Assembly (NCBI RefSeq): GCF_029892565.1
Contig: NZ_JARXVH010000019.1
Location: forward strand, 1-64,000
DNA from: Streptomyces pseudovenezuelae
GTDB taxonomy: Bacteria > Actinomycetota > Actinomycetes > Streptomycetales > Streptomycetaceae
Length of the DNA: 64,000 nucleotides
Reading direction: 5' to 3'
Of this stretch, positions 47,153-55,738 are shown one piece after another. Within the stretch, counting starts at the first letter, position 1, and each line of letters opens with the position of its first letter. The translations under genes were made by a program, and so were the position numbers. Under the pieces are notes generated by a model. That model was not told the DNA's origin. It searched no databases and saw only the letters and a program-made list of their open reading frames with translations.

Positions 47153-49898
47153 GCCGACCGGACGGTTCCGGCGGACCCGCCGGGACCGTCCGCTCCGGCG
47201 TGTTCCAGCCGGAGACCCGCACGTTCGGCGCCGACCCGTGCAGATCCGTCGTCCGGTAGGTGGCGGTCAAGGTCGTCGACTCGCCGGGCCACAGGCTCAC
47301 TTGGTTGTCGGACCACCGCACCGGCAGCACCGGTGTGCCGTGGGCGTCGACCAGATGGACGTCCGTGAGCAGCGAAGGCGTCCTCCCCGTGCCCGTGTTG
47401 CGGATCGTGACGGTCGTGGTCGACGTGCCGTCCGCCGACACCGTGGCCCCCTGGGCCGACACCGGCGCCTGCGCCATCGAGCTGAGCCCCTTCAGATCGG
47501 CGTAGCTCGTCGTCGGCGTGTAGTACCAGTCGGTGTTGGCCCAGTCGAGCGTGTCGGGCTTGCCGGAGAGCCAGTACACGTTCCGGCTCACCTCCTTGCC
47601 GGACGCGTCGGTCAGCGTCAGCCGCACCAGGTACGTAGTCGACAGTCCGCTCACCGACGACGGCAGGGTGAGCGCGGTGCTGTGGGCGCCGTCGCCGGCG
47701 ACCGTCACCCCGGTCACGCTCCTGTCGTACTTCTGGGTGCCGTCGGTGTTGAACAGGGTTGCCCGCGCGGTGAGTTGGCCCTCCGACGCGTGCCGGCTGT
47801 TCACCACGACGACCGAGCGGTCGTCGTAGGAGTACTGGATGTGCAGCGGCTCGCCCGCCTTCTTCGCGCCGAAGTAGGCGCCGCCCTGGTCGAGGTAACG
47901 GTCCATCAACTGCCAGTGCAGGGAGGTCCAGCCGCTGTTGAACATCCAGTACACGACACCGGTCGAGGGCTTGGAGATGTCGGTGGCGTTGCGGCCGTAC
48001 GCCTCGAACTGGGCGCGGACGTTCTCGTACTGGGCGAGCTGGGCCTTGCGGACGTAGTCGGTCAGGCCGGTCGGGGCACCGTAGCGGCCGGTGAGGGCGT
48101 TGTCGTAGAGCTTGAGGGTGGCGAAGGTCGAGGACGGCGAGCGGTGGTACTGCTTGGCGTCCGGGTTCTTCCAGAGGGTGTCGAGTTCGGCCGGGGTCGT
48201 CATGCGGCGCAGGGTGTCGAGGGTGGGGATGTCCGGGCCCGCGCTGGTCTCGGAGTTGAAGCCGGTGGCGCCGCCCTCGCGTTTGGCGTACCAGTAGTTC
48301 GGCGGGATCCAGTCGTAGGGACCGGTCATCTTCATGCCCGAACTACCGCTCACCGGCGAGGACTTGGCGGAGGCCGCGGCGACGACCGGGGTCCGCCAGT
48401 CGGCGGCCTTCAGTGCGTCGAGGTAGGTCTTCTCGATGGTCGCGTCGGGGGCGAAGTCACTGCCGATGAGGAACGAGATGACGCTCGGGTGGTCGCGCAG
48501 CCGGGCGGCCTCGGCGGCCATCGACGCCTTGGCGACCGGGTAGTCGGCGGCGGTCCACGGGTCGCCCCGCTCGTCGCCGTTGACCTGGCCCTCCCACTTG
48601 TCGCAGCACTCCCAGCCGGGGAGGGTGAGGATGCCGTAGCGGTCGGCGAGGTCGAAGAACTCGTCCGGCTCGATGTGCCCTTCGAGGCGGATGGTGTTCA
48701 GGCCCAGGTCGAGGGCGTACTTGAGACGGTCCTCGACGTAGGTCCGGTCCCAGCGCAGGAACTCGTCCGGTGACCAACCGCCGCCCTTGATCAGCAGCTT
48801 GCGGCCGTTGATCCGGTACTGGCGGGCGCCGTCGGAGTTGAGCGGAGCCTGTACGTCGCGGATGCCGAAGGTCTGGTGAGCGGTGTCGGAGGCGGTGCCC
48901 GAGACGGAGGCGGTCAAGTCGAGGCTGTAGAGCGGCTGTTCCCCCATGGCTGCCGGCCACCACACCTTCGGGGAGGTCAGGTGGAGGCCCGGGACCTCGG
49001 AGGGGGTGAAGGTGACGGTCTTCGTCTCGTGCGCGGAGAGGGACACCGTCTTCTCGAAGGACGTACCGCCGATGGTGCCCGCGACCTTCGTCGTGACGGG
49101 CGCGTCCGAGTCGTTGCGGGCCTGCGCCTTGACCGTCAGGTCGGCGGTCGCCAGTGACGGGACGGCCAGGTCGGTCACCACGTGCGCGTCGCGCAGCGCG
49201 ACCGGTCCGCCGCGGCGTACGAGGACGTCTCGGACGATGCCCATGTTCTCGTCGGGCGGCGGCTGGAGCCAGTCGATCCAGCCCATGGTCAGGTTCTTGT
49301 TCGGGTCGTTGGGCTGGATACGGAAGGCGACCGTGTTGGTGCCGGAGCGGACGAGCGAGGTCACGTCCAACTCGTGCCGCGTGTAGGCCCCGGTGACGTC
49401 CTTGGCCGTGGCGACCTGCTTGCCGTTGACGTACACGTCGGCCGCCGAGATCACCCCGCTGAAGTCGAGGTACGTGCGCTCGGAGGTGTCGGCGACGGTG
49501 AAGTCGGAGCGGTACCACCAGGGGACCTGGAAGTCGGCCTTCGGGATCTTCTGCTGATTGGTCGAGTAGAAGGGGTCGGCGTACAGGCCGTCGGCCAGCA
49601 GGGCGGCGAGGACGGTGGAGCGCGACCCGGCCGGGTGCCAGCCGCTCGCGGGGTAACCGGGGGAGGAGACCGTGGCCGGCGGGTCGCTCACCTTGGCGGT
49701 CGACTGGATCGCGTAGCCGGAGAGGGGGGTCGCGCTGCCGGCCTTGGCGGAGACGTGGGTGGTGCGGATGTGGGGGGCACTCTCCTGCGGTTCGGTCCAC
49801 GCACTCGTCGAGAGGGAGCCGAGCAGGGTGAGGGCGAGGGCGGTCGTGGCGAGCGGGCGGCGTCCGGCGGTGGGGCGACGGAACACGGGGGTCTCCAA
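47139..49898 (-). CDS. csxA: GH2 exo-beta-D-glucosaminidase (CsxA-like)
   Basis: 919 aa secreted protein; signal RRPLATTALALTLLGSLSTS. The order is a sugar-binding jelly roll (about 60-230), an Ig-like domain, then the GH2 barrel with INGRKLLIKGGGWSPDEFLR and LGLNTIRLEGHIEPDEFFDL. IGSDFAPD carries Asp481 and GFNSETSAGPD carries Glu550. In the CsxA subfamily the acid/base is an Asp and the nucleophile a Glu in the NSETSAG context, as I recall. It would remove glucosamine units from the non-reducing end of chitosan. A palindrome upstream and an adjacent ROK regulator suggest chitosan induction. Its 3' end overlaps the convergent secreted-protein gene by 14 bp. Confidence 0.85.
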   Translation of the reverse strand: METPVFRRPTAGRRPLATTALALTLLGSLSTSAWTEPQESAPHIRTTHVSAKAGSATPLSGYAIQSTAKVSDPPATVSSPGYPASGWHPAGSRSTVLAALLADGLYADPFYSTNQQKIPKADFQVPWWYRSDFTVADTSERTYLDFSGVISAADVYVNGKQVATAKDVTGAYTRHELDVTSLVRSGTNTVAFRIQPNDPNKNLTMGWIDWLQPPPDENMGIVRDVLVRRGGPVALRDAHVVTDLAVPSLATADLTVKAQARNDSDAPVTTKVAGTIGGTSFEKTVSLSAHETKTVTFTPSEVPGLHLTSPKVWWPAAMGEQPLYSLDLTASVSGTASDTAHQTFGIRDVQAPLNSDGARQYRINGRKLLIKGGGWSPDEFLRWDRTYVEDRLKYALDLGLNTIRLEGHIEPDEFFDLADRYGILTLPGWECCDKWEGQVNGDERGDPWTAADYPVAKASMAAEAARLRDHPSVISFLIGSDFAPDATIEKTYLDALKAADWRTPVVAAASAKSSPVSGSSGMKMTGPYDWIPPNYWYAKREGGATGFNSETSAGPDIPTLDTLRRMTTPAELDTLWKNPDAKQYHRSPSSTFATLKLYDNALTGRYGAPTGLTDYVRKAQLAQYENVRAQFEAYGRNATDISKPSTGVVYWMFNSGWTSLHWQLMDRYLDQGGAYFGAKKAGEPLHIQYSYDDRSVVVVNSRHASEGQLTARATLFNTDGTQKYDRSVTGVTVAGDGAHSTALTLPSSVSGLSTTYLVRLTLTDASGKEVSRNVYWLSGKPDTLDWANTDWYYTPTTSYADLKGLSSMAQAPVSAQGATVSADGTSTTTVTIRNTGTGRTPSLLTDVHLVDAHGTPVLPVRWSDNQVSLWPGESTTLTATYRTTDLHGSAPNVRVSGWNTPERTVPAGPPEPSGRLSSR

Positions 49899-49926
49899 GC
49901 CGTCATCAGGTTCAGGGCCGTCGTCA

Positions 49927-49947
49927 AGTTAGGAAACTTTACTAACT
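49927..49947. promoter_or_regulatory. ROK (CsnR-like) operator upstream of the GH2 gene
   Basis: AGTTAG and CTAACT flank GAAACTTTA, giving a 21-bp near-perfect inverted repeat with one mismatched pair, centred 39 bp upstream of the GH2 start. It looks like the ROK-type box I remember for the CsnR chitosan regulator. A related copy precedes the ROK gene. Confidence 0.7.
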
Positions 49948-50007
49948 CGGCTCAAAGTAGGGCGGCGCATGAGCCGTGTCAATCACCGGGGCCCTCGGGG
50001 GAGTTGC

Positions 50008-51210
50008 TCAGGATGCGGCCGAGCGGCGCTCGAAAACCATGTCCCGTGCGCTCCCCAGTGCGGTCGCCACCGCGCCCAACAGGACCGCGTCCTCGCCCAG
50101 TCGGCTGGGCACCACCTTGGGCCGCAGCGGGGTGAGTGCCCGCAGTTGCTCCCGCACCGGACGCAGTAGCAGGTCGACGCTGTGGCCCACCCCGCCGCCC
50201 AGCACCACGAGGTCGGGGTCGAGCACCGCGGCCGCCGCCGCGACCGTGTGGGCGATCCGCTCGCCCTCCAGCTGAACCGCCTTCACCGCGGCCGGGTTTC
50301 CGTGCCGCGCCGCGTCGAACACGGCCTTGGCCGTCAGCTGCCCGCTCATCCCGAAGGTGCGCGCCGCCTCGACGACGGCCACCCCCGACACCGCGTCCTC
50401 CAGCGTCTCGGGCTTCTGCTGCCCGGGCCACGGCAGGAAGCCGATCTCGCCGGCCAGCCCGTGCGCCCCGGTGAACAGCTTGCCCTCGGCCACGACGCCC
50501 ATCCCGAGACCGGTGCCGATCAGGATGTACGCGAACAGCCGACTGCCCGCACCGACGCCGTAGGTGTACTCGCCGAGCGCCGCCAGATTGGCGTCGTTGT
50601 GCACCTCCAGCGGGATGCCCAGTTCCTCGCCCATCCGGTCGATCAGGCCCGCGCGGCCCCACCCCGGCAGATGCATCGCGTACCGCACCCGCCGCCGCTT
50701 CTCGTCGTACACGCCCGGCGTGCCCACCACCCCGTGCACCACCTCGGCCGGGTCGACGCCGGAACTCGCGACGATCTGGCGGGCCGCGCCGACGACCAGG
50801 TCGGCCATGGCGCCGGAGCTGCGGGCGCGGTTGCGGACGTCGGTGCGGGCGATCACCGATCCGTCGAGGTCGGCCACGGCCACGCGCAGCCAGCTGCGGC
50901 CGACATCGACCCCGAGCGCGTATCCGGCGGCCGGGTCGGGGGCGTACAGCACGGCCGTACGACCGCGCTCGGGCGCGTGTGTTCCGACCTCGTGCACCAG
51001 GCCTGCCGCCGCCAGCGCGGCCAGCGCGCTGGAGACGGTCGGCTTGGACAGGCCTGTATCGCGGGCGAGTTGGGCGCGCGAGGCGGCGCCCGCGGAGCGC
51101 AGTCGGTCAAGGAGCAGCCGCTCGTTGGTGCTGCGCAGCCGCTGCCGGTTCCACGGCTGTTCCGGCTGCTCTACGACGTCGCTGGCGGGCATCGCACCAT
51201 TCTCACGCAT
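50008..51210 (-). CDS. ROK-family transcriptional regulator (CsnR-like)
   Basis: 400 aa. The winged HTH (about 23-80: LRSTNERLLLDRLRSAGAAS, RAQLARDTGLSKPTVSSALA) precedes a sugar-kinase-like ROK domain with YALGVDVGRSWLRVAVADL and ILIGTGLGMGVVAEGKLFTG followed by AHGLAGEIGF. The CxCGxxGC zinc motif of many ROK proteins is missing. With similar palindromes before its own gene and before the GH2 gene, it probably represses both and is released by a chitosan-derived sugar. It lies just upstream of the GH2 gene on the same strand and divergent from the permease. Confidence 0.86.
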   Translation of the reverse strand: MRENGAMPASDVVEQPEQPWNRQRLRSTNERLLLDRLRSAGAASRAQLARDTGLSKPTVSSALAALAAAGLVHEVGTHAPERGRTAVLYAPDPAAGYALGVDVGRSWLRVAVADLDGSVIARTDVRNRARSSGAMADLVVGAARQIVASSGVDPAEVVHGVVGTPGVYDEKRRRVRYAMHLPGWGRAGLIDRMGEELGIPLEVHNDANLAALGEYTYGVGAGSRLFAYILIGTGLGMGVVAEGKLFTGAHGLAGEIGFLPWPGQQKPETLEDAVSGVAVVEAARTFGMSGQLTAKAVFDAARHGNPAAVKAVQLEGERIAHTVAAAAAVLDPDLVVLGGGVGHSVDLLLRPVREQLRALTPLRPKVVPSRLGEDAVLLGAVATALGSARDMVFERRSAAS

Positions 51211-51233
51211 AGGGGACTACCTCTTGACGCATC

Positions 51234-51252
51234 AAGTAAGGCTCCTTAACTT
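51234..51252. promoter_or_regulatory. Second ROK-type box, upstream of the ROK gene
   Basis: AAGTAAGG and CCTTAACTT form an imperfect inverted repeat around CT. On the reverse strand it reads AAGTTAAGGAGCCTTACTT, similar to the box before the GH2 gene. It lies 24 bp upstream of the ROK start, suggesting autoregulation and possibly control of the divergent permease. Confidence 0.55.
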
Positions 51253-51391
51253 TATCGCCCAGTCAGCCCCGCCGGGCAGCCGAAAGGGAGACCGGCGTCG
51301 GCCGGTCACCCGCCGCCTCCAGTCCGTCGGCCGTCACCGCACGGCCGGCCCGCCGTACTCCGCCTCCCCGCGCCCACCTCCAGGAGTCCCC

Positions 51392-52846
51392 ATGTCCGGT
51401 AGCCCGCCACCTTCCGGTGGCTTCGTCCGGCGCGTCGGCCTGTTCCAGGCCACCGCCATCAACATGAGCCAGATGTGCGGCATCGGCCCGTTCGTGACGA
51501 TCCCGCTGATGGTCGCCGCGTTCGGCGGCCCGCAGGCGGTGATCGGCTTCGTCGCCGGCGCCGTCCTCGCGCTTGCCGACGGCCTCGTCTGGGCCGAAAT
51601 GGGCTCCTCGATGCCCGGCTCGGGCGGCAGTTATGTCTATCTCCGCCAGGCCTTCCAGTACCGCACGGGCCGGCTGATGCCGTTCCTGTTCGTGTGGACG
51701 GCGATGCTCTTCATCCCGCTGATCATGTCCACGGGCGTGGTCGGATTCGTCCAGTACCTCGGCTACCTGGCACCGGATCTGGGGCAGACCGGCGGCGACC
51801 TGATCGGCCTCGGCGTCATCGCCCTGGTCGTGCTCCTGCTGTGGCGCGGCATCGAGCACATCGCGCGCATCACCGCCGTGATGTGGGCCGTGATGATCAC
51901 GTCGGTGCTCCTGGTCATCGTCGCCGCGGCCTCGGACTTCAGCGCGCACCTCGCCTTCACCTACCCGGCGCACGCCTTCGACCTGATGAGCGACCACTTC
52001 TGGCTGGGCTTCGCCGCGGGTCTGACCATCGGCATCTACGACTACCTGGGCTACAATACGACCGCCTACATGGGCGCCGAGATCAAGGACCCCGGCCGCA
52101 ACCTGCCCCGGTCCATCCTCTTCTCGATCGCCGGCATCATGGTGATCTACCTGCTCCTGCAGATCGGCACGCTGGGCGTCATCGACTGGCACCGCATGAC
52201 CGACCCGGCCGACATCGCGTCCACCTCGGTCGCCTCGGCGGTCCTTGAGGAGACCTGGGGCAAGGGCGCCGCCGACACGGTGACGGTCCTGATCCTGATC
52301 ACGGCGTTCGCCTCCGTCTTCACCGGCCTGCTGGGCGGCTCGCGCGTGCCCTACGACGCGGCCCGCGACCGGGTCTTCTTCCGGCCGTACGCGAAGCTGC
52401 ACCCCAAGCACCGCTTCCCGATGCTGGGCCTGGCCACCATGGGCGTGATCACCGCGATCGGCTTCCTGATCGGCCGCCACACCGACCTCGCGACCCTGAT
52501 CCAGCTCCTCACCACGGTGATGGTGATCGTCCAGGCACTGGCCCAGATCATCGCGCTCACCGTGCTCCGCCGACGCCAGCCGACCCTGCGCCGCCCCTAC
52601 CGCATGTGGCTCTACCCGGTGCCGAGCATCGTCGCGTTCATCGGCTGGTGCGTGATCTACGGCTACGCCGACCGCAACTCCCCGGGCCGCCATCCCATCG
52701 AATGGTCCCTGGCCTGGCTCGCCCTCGGATGCGCCGCGTTCTTCCTGTGGGCGCGGTTCGAGAAGGTCTGGCCGTTCGGCCCGAAGGAGATCAGCGAGGA
52801 GTACGTCACCGCGCCGGCCCCGGACGCGGAACCCGCGGGCACCTGA
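51392..52846 (+). CDS. APC-superfamily permease
   Basis: 484 aa from ATG 51392 with CAGGAGTCCC before it; a much longer open frame upstream is spurious. About 12 hydrophobic helices are present. The first has QMCGIGPFVTIPLMVAAFGG and MGSSMPGSGGSYVYLRQAFQ, matching the substrate-binding helix 1 and 2-3 region of APC amino-acid permeases. YLGYNTTAYMGAEIKDPGRN is a further family motif. It imports an amino acid, polyamine or similar compound; it could import an amino sugar since it faces a chitosan-type regulator, but that is speculation. A strong terminator follows. Confidence 0.82.
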   Translation: MSGSPPPSGGFVRRVGLFQATAINMSQMCGIGPFVTIPLMVAAFGGPQAVIGFVAGAVLALADGLVWAEMGSSMPGSGGSYVYLRQAFQYRTGRLMPFLFVWTAMLFIPLIMSTGVVGFVQYLGYLAPDLGQTGGDLIGLGVIALVVLLLWRGIEHIARITAVMWAVMITSVLLVIVAAASDFSAHLAFTYPAHAFDLMSDHFWLGFAAGLTIGIYDYLGYNTTAYMGAEIKDPGRNLPRSILFSIAGIMVIYLLLQIGTLGVIDWHRMTDPADIASTSVASAVLEETWGKGAADTVTVLILITAFASVFTGLLGGSRVPYDAARDRVFFRPYAKLHPKHRFPMLGLATMGVITAIGFLIGRHTDLATLIQLLTTVMVIVQALAQIIALTVLRRRQPTLRRPYRMWLYPVPSIVAFIGWCVIYGYADRNSPGRHPIEWSLAWLALGCAAFFLWARFEKVWPFGPKEISEEYVTAPAPDAEPAGT

Positions 52847-52872
52847 CCACACGCTAGAATCCCTGCCACCTC

Positions 52873-52911
52873 AGAAAGCCTCCCCGGCACCGTCCGCCGG
52901 GGAGGCTTTCT
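52873..52911. terminator. Strong hairpin terminator
   Basis: AGAAAGCCTCCCCGGC and GCCGGGGAGGCTTTCT are perfect 16-bp arms around a 7-nt loop, 26 bp after the permease stop. Confidence 0.85.
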
Positions 52912-52962
52912 GCGTGCCCGCCCGCATTCCCGGCCAACGCCCCTTTCCTGCAAGGGAGTTCC

Positions 52963-54204
52963 ATGCCAGCCGTATCCGTGCGCCCCGCCACTCCCGACGA
53001 CCGCACCGTCATCGAACGCCTCTGGCTGATGTTCCGCCACGACCTGTCCGGGATGCGCGGTGTCCTGCCCGACCCGGACGGCACCTTCCGCGCCGAACGC
53101 GTCAACTCGGCGCTCACCGAACCGGGTTGGGCGCCGTACCTGTTCCTGAGCGGCGACCGCCCCGTCGGCTTCGCGTTCGTACGCGGCCTGGACAGCGCGA
53201 CACGCGTACTGAACAGCTTCTTCGTGGTGCGCGGCGCACGCCGTTCGGGCATCGGCCTGCGCGCCGTCCTGGAGATCGTCGCCCGGCATCCGGGCGCCTG
53301 GGAGATCGCCTTCCAGCATGACAACCCACCGGCGGTCCGCTTCTGGCGCCGGGTCGCCACGGAGGTCGCGGGCGACGCGTGGCACGAGGAGGCCAGGCCG
53401 GTACCGGATCGGCCAGAGCTGCCGGCGGACCTGTGGATCTCGTTCCGAACGGATGGGGAGAGGGGCGGGGGCGAGACGGTGCTCAGTGGTGGCGCCGTGA
53501 ACCGAGTGGTCCGGGTCGGGGCCACAGTGCGCCGCACCATCTCCGACAGATCGGACTACGTCCGTGACGTGCTCGCCCTGTTCGAGCGGCACGGCTGGCA
53601 GGGGGCGCCCCGCCACCTCGGTACGGACGATCAGGACCGGGAGATCCTCGACCACATCGAGGGGCGGCCGGCGGTGAGTGCGCGGGAACGGGAGGCGGCC
53701 CGCACCGATGCCGGTCTGGCCGAAGTCGCGCGGCTGGTACGGGAGTTCCACGACCTGACGGCCGGTGCGGACTTGGCGGCGGGCGGGGAGGTCGTGTGCC
53801 ACAACGACCTCGCGCCCAAGAACACGGTGTACGCCGTCGACGGCGACCGATGGCGGCCGCTCGCCTTCATCGACTGGGACCTCGCGGCGCCCGGCGAACG
53901 CGTCCACGACGTCGCCCACCTCTGCTGGCAGTACCTGGACCTCGGCCCGGGCGTGACGGACGTGCCCGAGGCGGCACGCCGGATCGGGCTGATCTGCGAC
54001 GCGTACGGGCTCACCGGCCGGGATCGGCTGCTCGACGCGGTTCTGTGGTGGCAGGACCGGTGTTGGCGGGGGATCGAGGCGGGGGCCGACCACGGGGAGC
54101 CGGCCATGGTGGGGCTGCGCGCGGATGGGGCCGTGGCGGAGGTGAAGGGCGCCTATGAGTGGGTGGCCGCGCATCGGCGGGAGCTGGCGGCGTTCGTCGA
54201 GTGA
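52963..54204 (+). CDS. GNAT acetyltransferase-APH phosphotransferase fusion
   Basis: 413 aa with two enzyme domains in one frame. Residues 1-160 are a GNAT domain: VSVRPATPDDRTVIERLWL, LNSFFVVRGARRSGIGLRAV with the acetyl-CoA loop, and HDNPPAVRFWRRVATEV. Residues 170-413 are an APH-type kinase domain: VCHNDLAPKNTVYAVDG with catalytic Asp282 and Asn286, and FIDWDLAAPGERVHDVAHLC with metal-binding Asp304. Both domains look intact. The layout recalls the bifunctional AAC(6')-APH(2'') resistance enzyme, but the domains are not closely similar to it by eye, so the substrate is open. CAAGGGAG precedes the ATG. Confidence 0.8.
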   Translation: MPAVSVRPATPDDRTVIERLWLMFRHDLSGMRGVLPDPDGTFRAERVNSALTEPGWAPYLFLSGDRPVGFAFVRGLDSATRVLNSFFVVRGARRSGIGLRAVLEIVARHPGAWEIAFQHDNPPAVRFWRRVATEVAGDAWHEEARPVPDRPELPADLWISFRTDGERGGGETVLSGGAVNRVVRVGATVRRTISDRSDYVRDVLALFERHGWQGAPRHLGTDDQDREILDHIEGRPAVSAREREAARTDAGLAEVARLVREFHDLTAGADLAAGGEVVCHNDLAPKNTVYAVDGDRWRPLAFIDWDLAAPGERVHDVAHLCWQYLDLGPGVTDVPEAARRIGLICDAYGLTGRDRLLDAVLWWQDRCWRGIEAGADHGEPAMVGLRADGAVAEVKGAYEWVAAHRRELAAFVE

Positions 54205-54236
54205 TGCCCGCTGACCTGCGTAGATGCCATCCCGCA

Positions 54237-54266
54237 TTGACATGCAAGTAATTGCCTGCATAACGT
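54237..54266 (+). promoter_or_regulatory. Promoter with overlapping ArsR-type operator
   Basis: TTGACA (54237-54242) and TAACGT (54261-54266) are spaced by 18 bp, a good vegetative promoter. The imperfect palindrome ATGCAAG/CCTGCAT at 54242-54261 fills the spacer, so binding would block RNA polymerase. This fits autoregulation by the ArsR-domain protein encoded downstream. Confidence 0.7.
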
Positions 54267-54295
54267 TGAGTGTGCGATCCGAGAGTGACTCAGGG

Positions 54296-55063
54296 ATGGA
54301 CAAGGTCTTCAAGGCGCTGGCCGACGAGACGCGCCGGCGGCTGCTCGACCGGCTGCACGAGCAGAACGGCCAGACACTGGGTGAGCTGTGCGAGCGCATC
54401 GACATGACGCGCCAGTCGGTCACCCAACATCTGGCAGTCCTGGAGGCCGCCAACCTGGTCAGCGTGGTGCGGCGGGGACGGGAGAGGCTGCACTACCTCA
54501 ATCCGGTCCCGCTCCACGAGATCCAGGAGCGGTGGATCGACAAGTTCGAGCGCCCGCGCCTGAGCGTGCTGAGCGCCGTGAAACGACGAGCCGAGGAAGC
54601 CATGACCGACAAGCCCACATTCGTCTACGTCACCTACATCCGCAGCACACCCGAGAAGGTCTGGGACGCGCTCACCGACGCGGACCTGACCGCCGTCTAC
54701 TGGGGTCACCGCAACGTCTCGGACTGGCGCCCGGGCTCACGCTGGGAACACGTCCGCCTCGACGGCTCCGGCATCGCCGACGTGGTCGGCTCCGTCGTGG
54801 AGAGCGAGCGGCCGACCCGTCTGGTCACCACCTGGGGCGCGCCGGAGAACGAGGGGCGGGAGGACAGGTTCTCCCGCGTGACCTTCGACATCCAGCCGCA
54901 CGAGGACATCGTCCGCCTCACCGTGACCCACGAGGACCTCAACGACCAGGGCGAGCTCGCCGACGTGTCGGGCGGCTGGCCTGCGGTGCTGTCCAACCTC
55001 AAGTCGCTGCTGGAGACGGGCAGCCCGCTCCCGCAGGAGCCGTGGCTGGTCCCGGGGCACTGA
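54296..55063 (+). CDS. ArsR-type HTH fused to AHSA1/SRPBCC domain
   Basis: 255 aa from ATG 54296. Residues 1-95 are an ArsR winged helix (MDKVFKALADETRRRLLDRL, MTRQSVTQHLAVLEAANLVS) with no metal-binding Cys pair. Residues 105-255 are an AHSA1/SRPBCC hydrophobic-pocket domain: TKPTFVYVTYIRSTPEKVWD-like start, TAVYWGHRNVSDWRPGSRWE, and HEDLNDQGELADVSGGWPAV. Such pairs are usually two genes (arsR then AHSA1); here they are one polypeptide, suggesting direct ligand sensing. The promoter upstream has an operator in its spacer, so it is probably self-regulated. Confidence 0.85.
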   Translation: MDKVFKALADETRRRLLDRLHEQNGQTLGELCERIDMTRQSVTQHLAVLEAANLVSVVRRGRERLHYLNPVPLHEIQERWIDKFERPRLSVLSAVKRRAEEAMTDKPTFVYVTYIRSTPEKVWDALTDADLTAVYWGHRNVSDWRPGSRWEHVRLDGSGIADVVGSVVESERPTRLVTTWGAPENEGREDRFSRVTFDIQPHEDIVRLTVTHEDLNDQGELADVSGGWPAVLSNLKSLLETGSPLPQEPWLVPGH

Positions 55064-55107
55064 GAGGGCGCCCGGGGGAGGCGCTCGCGAGAGGTGCGAA
55101 CGTCGGC

Positions 55108-55140
55108 GCGGTCGGTCCGCGCGGAACGCGGACCGACCGC
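55108..55140. terminator. Bidirectional hairpin terminator
   Basis: GCGGTCGGTCCGCG and CGCGGACCGACCGC are 14-bp perfect arms around CGGAA. The hairpin lies between the convergent stops at 55063 and 55163. Confidence 0.85.
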
Positions 55141-55162
55141 CCTGTCGTCCCGTCCTTTCGCG

Positions 55163-55603
55163 CTACGCCTTGGGGGCGCTCCTCGCCGCCGCGACGGCGC
55201 ACAGCATGCCCAGGACCACGGCCAGCGCGCCGATGATGATGTTGTTCAGCACGACGCCGGTGTCCGGGCTGTCGCCGACGATCCACGGCGAGACGATCAT
55301 CCACACGCCCAGCGCGCACATGGCCCAGCTCAGGCCGTACATCCGCGCCGGAGCGGCGGTGAACCCGAGCCCCAGCAGGCCGATCGCGATGCCCACGATC
55401 AGGTTGTGGGTCACGAGGGCGGGCTGGCTCGTCGTGTAGTGGAGTATCCAGGGGGATACGGCGCAGTAGAGGCCGAGCAGGAACACCGGGCCGTCCATGA
55501 GCGCCACATCGCGACCACCGAGCATGTGGGCGTACCGTGCCCGCATTTCGGAAACATCAGGGTGGCTGGTGATGTCACCTCTGGTGTGCGAGACGTTGGC
55601 CAT
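55163..55603 (-). CDS. SPW-repeat membrane protein
   Basis: 146 aa from ATG 55603, preceded by AGGAGACGAGTC. It has a soluble N-terminus of about 35 residues and then four hydrophobic helices arranged as two SPW repeats, each with a Ser-Pro-Trp motif (GLYCAVSPWILHYTTSQPAL and MCALGVWMIVSPWIVGDSPD). The function of this family is unknown; a membrane stress or transport role has been guessed. It lies alone between a terminator and the photolyase gene. Confidence 0.8.
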   Translation of the reverse strand: MANVSHTRGDITSHPDVSEMRARYAHMLGGRDVALMDGPVFLLGLYCAVSPWILHYTTSQPALVTHNLIVGIAIGLLGLGFTAAPARMYGLSWAMCALGVWMIVSPWIVGDSPDTGVVLNNIIIGALAVVLGMLCAVAAARSAPKA

Positions 55604-55738
55604 GACTCGTCTCCTTTGACTTGCAGGCCTGACCGCGGCTGATGCGGTCTGCGGACAAGTGCCGCGTACAGCCATTCTGCTCTTATTTAACCTTTATGTG
55701 TAGTTATGGAGCGATAAGGGCTTCGCTGCCCTGTTCCC

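Noticed and set aside
50564..51391. Extension of the permease frame upstream by 276 codons
   Set aside because: It is antisense to the ROK regulator and the ATG at 51392 has its own ribosome-binding site.
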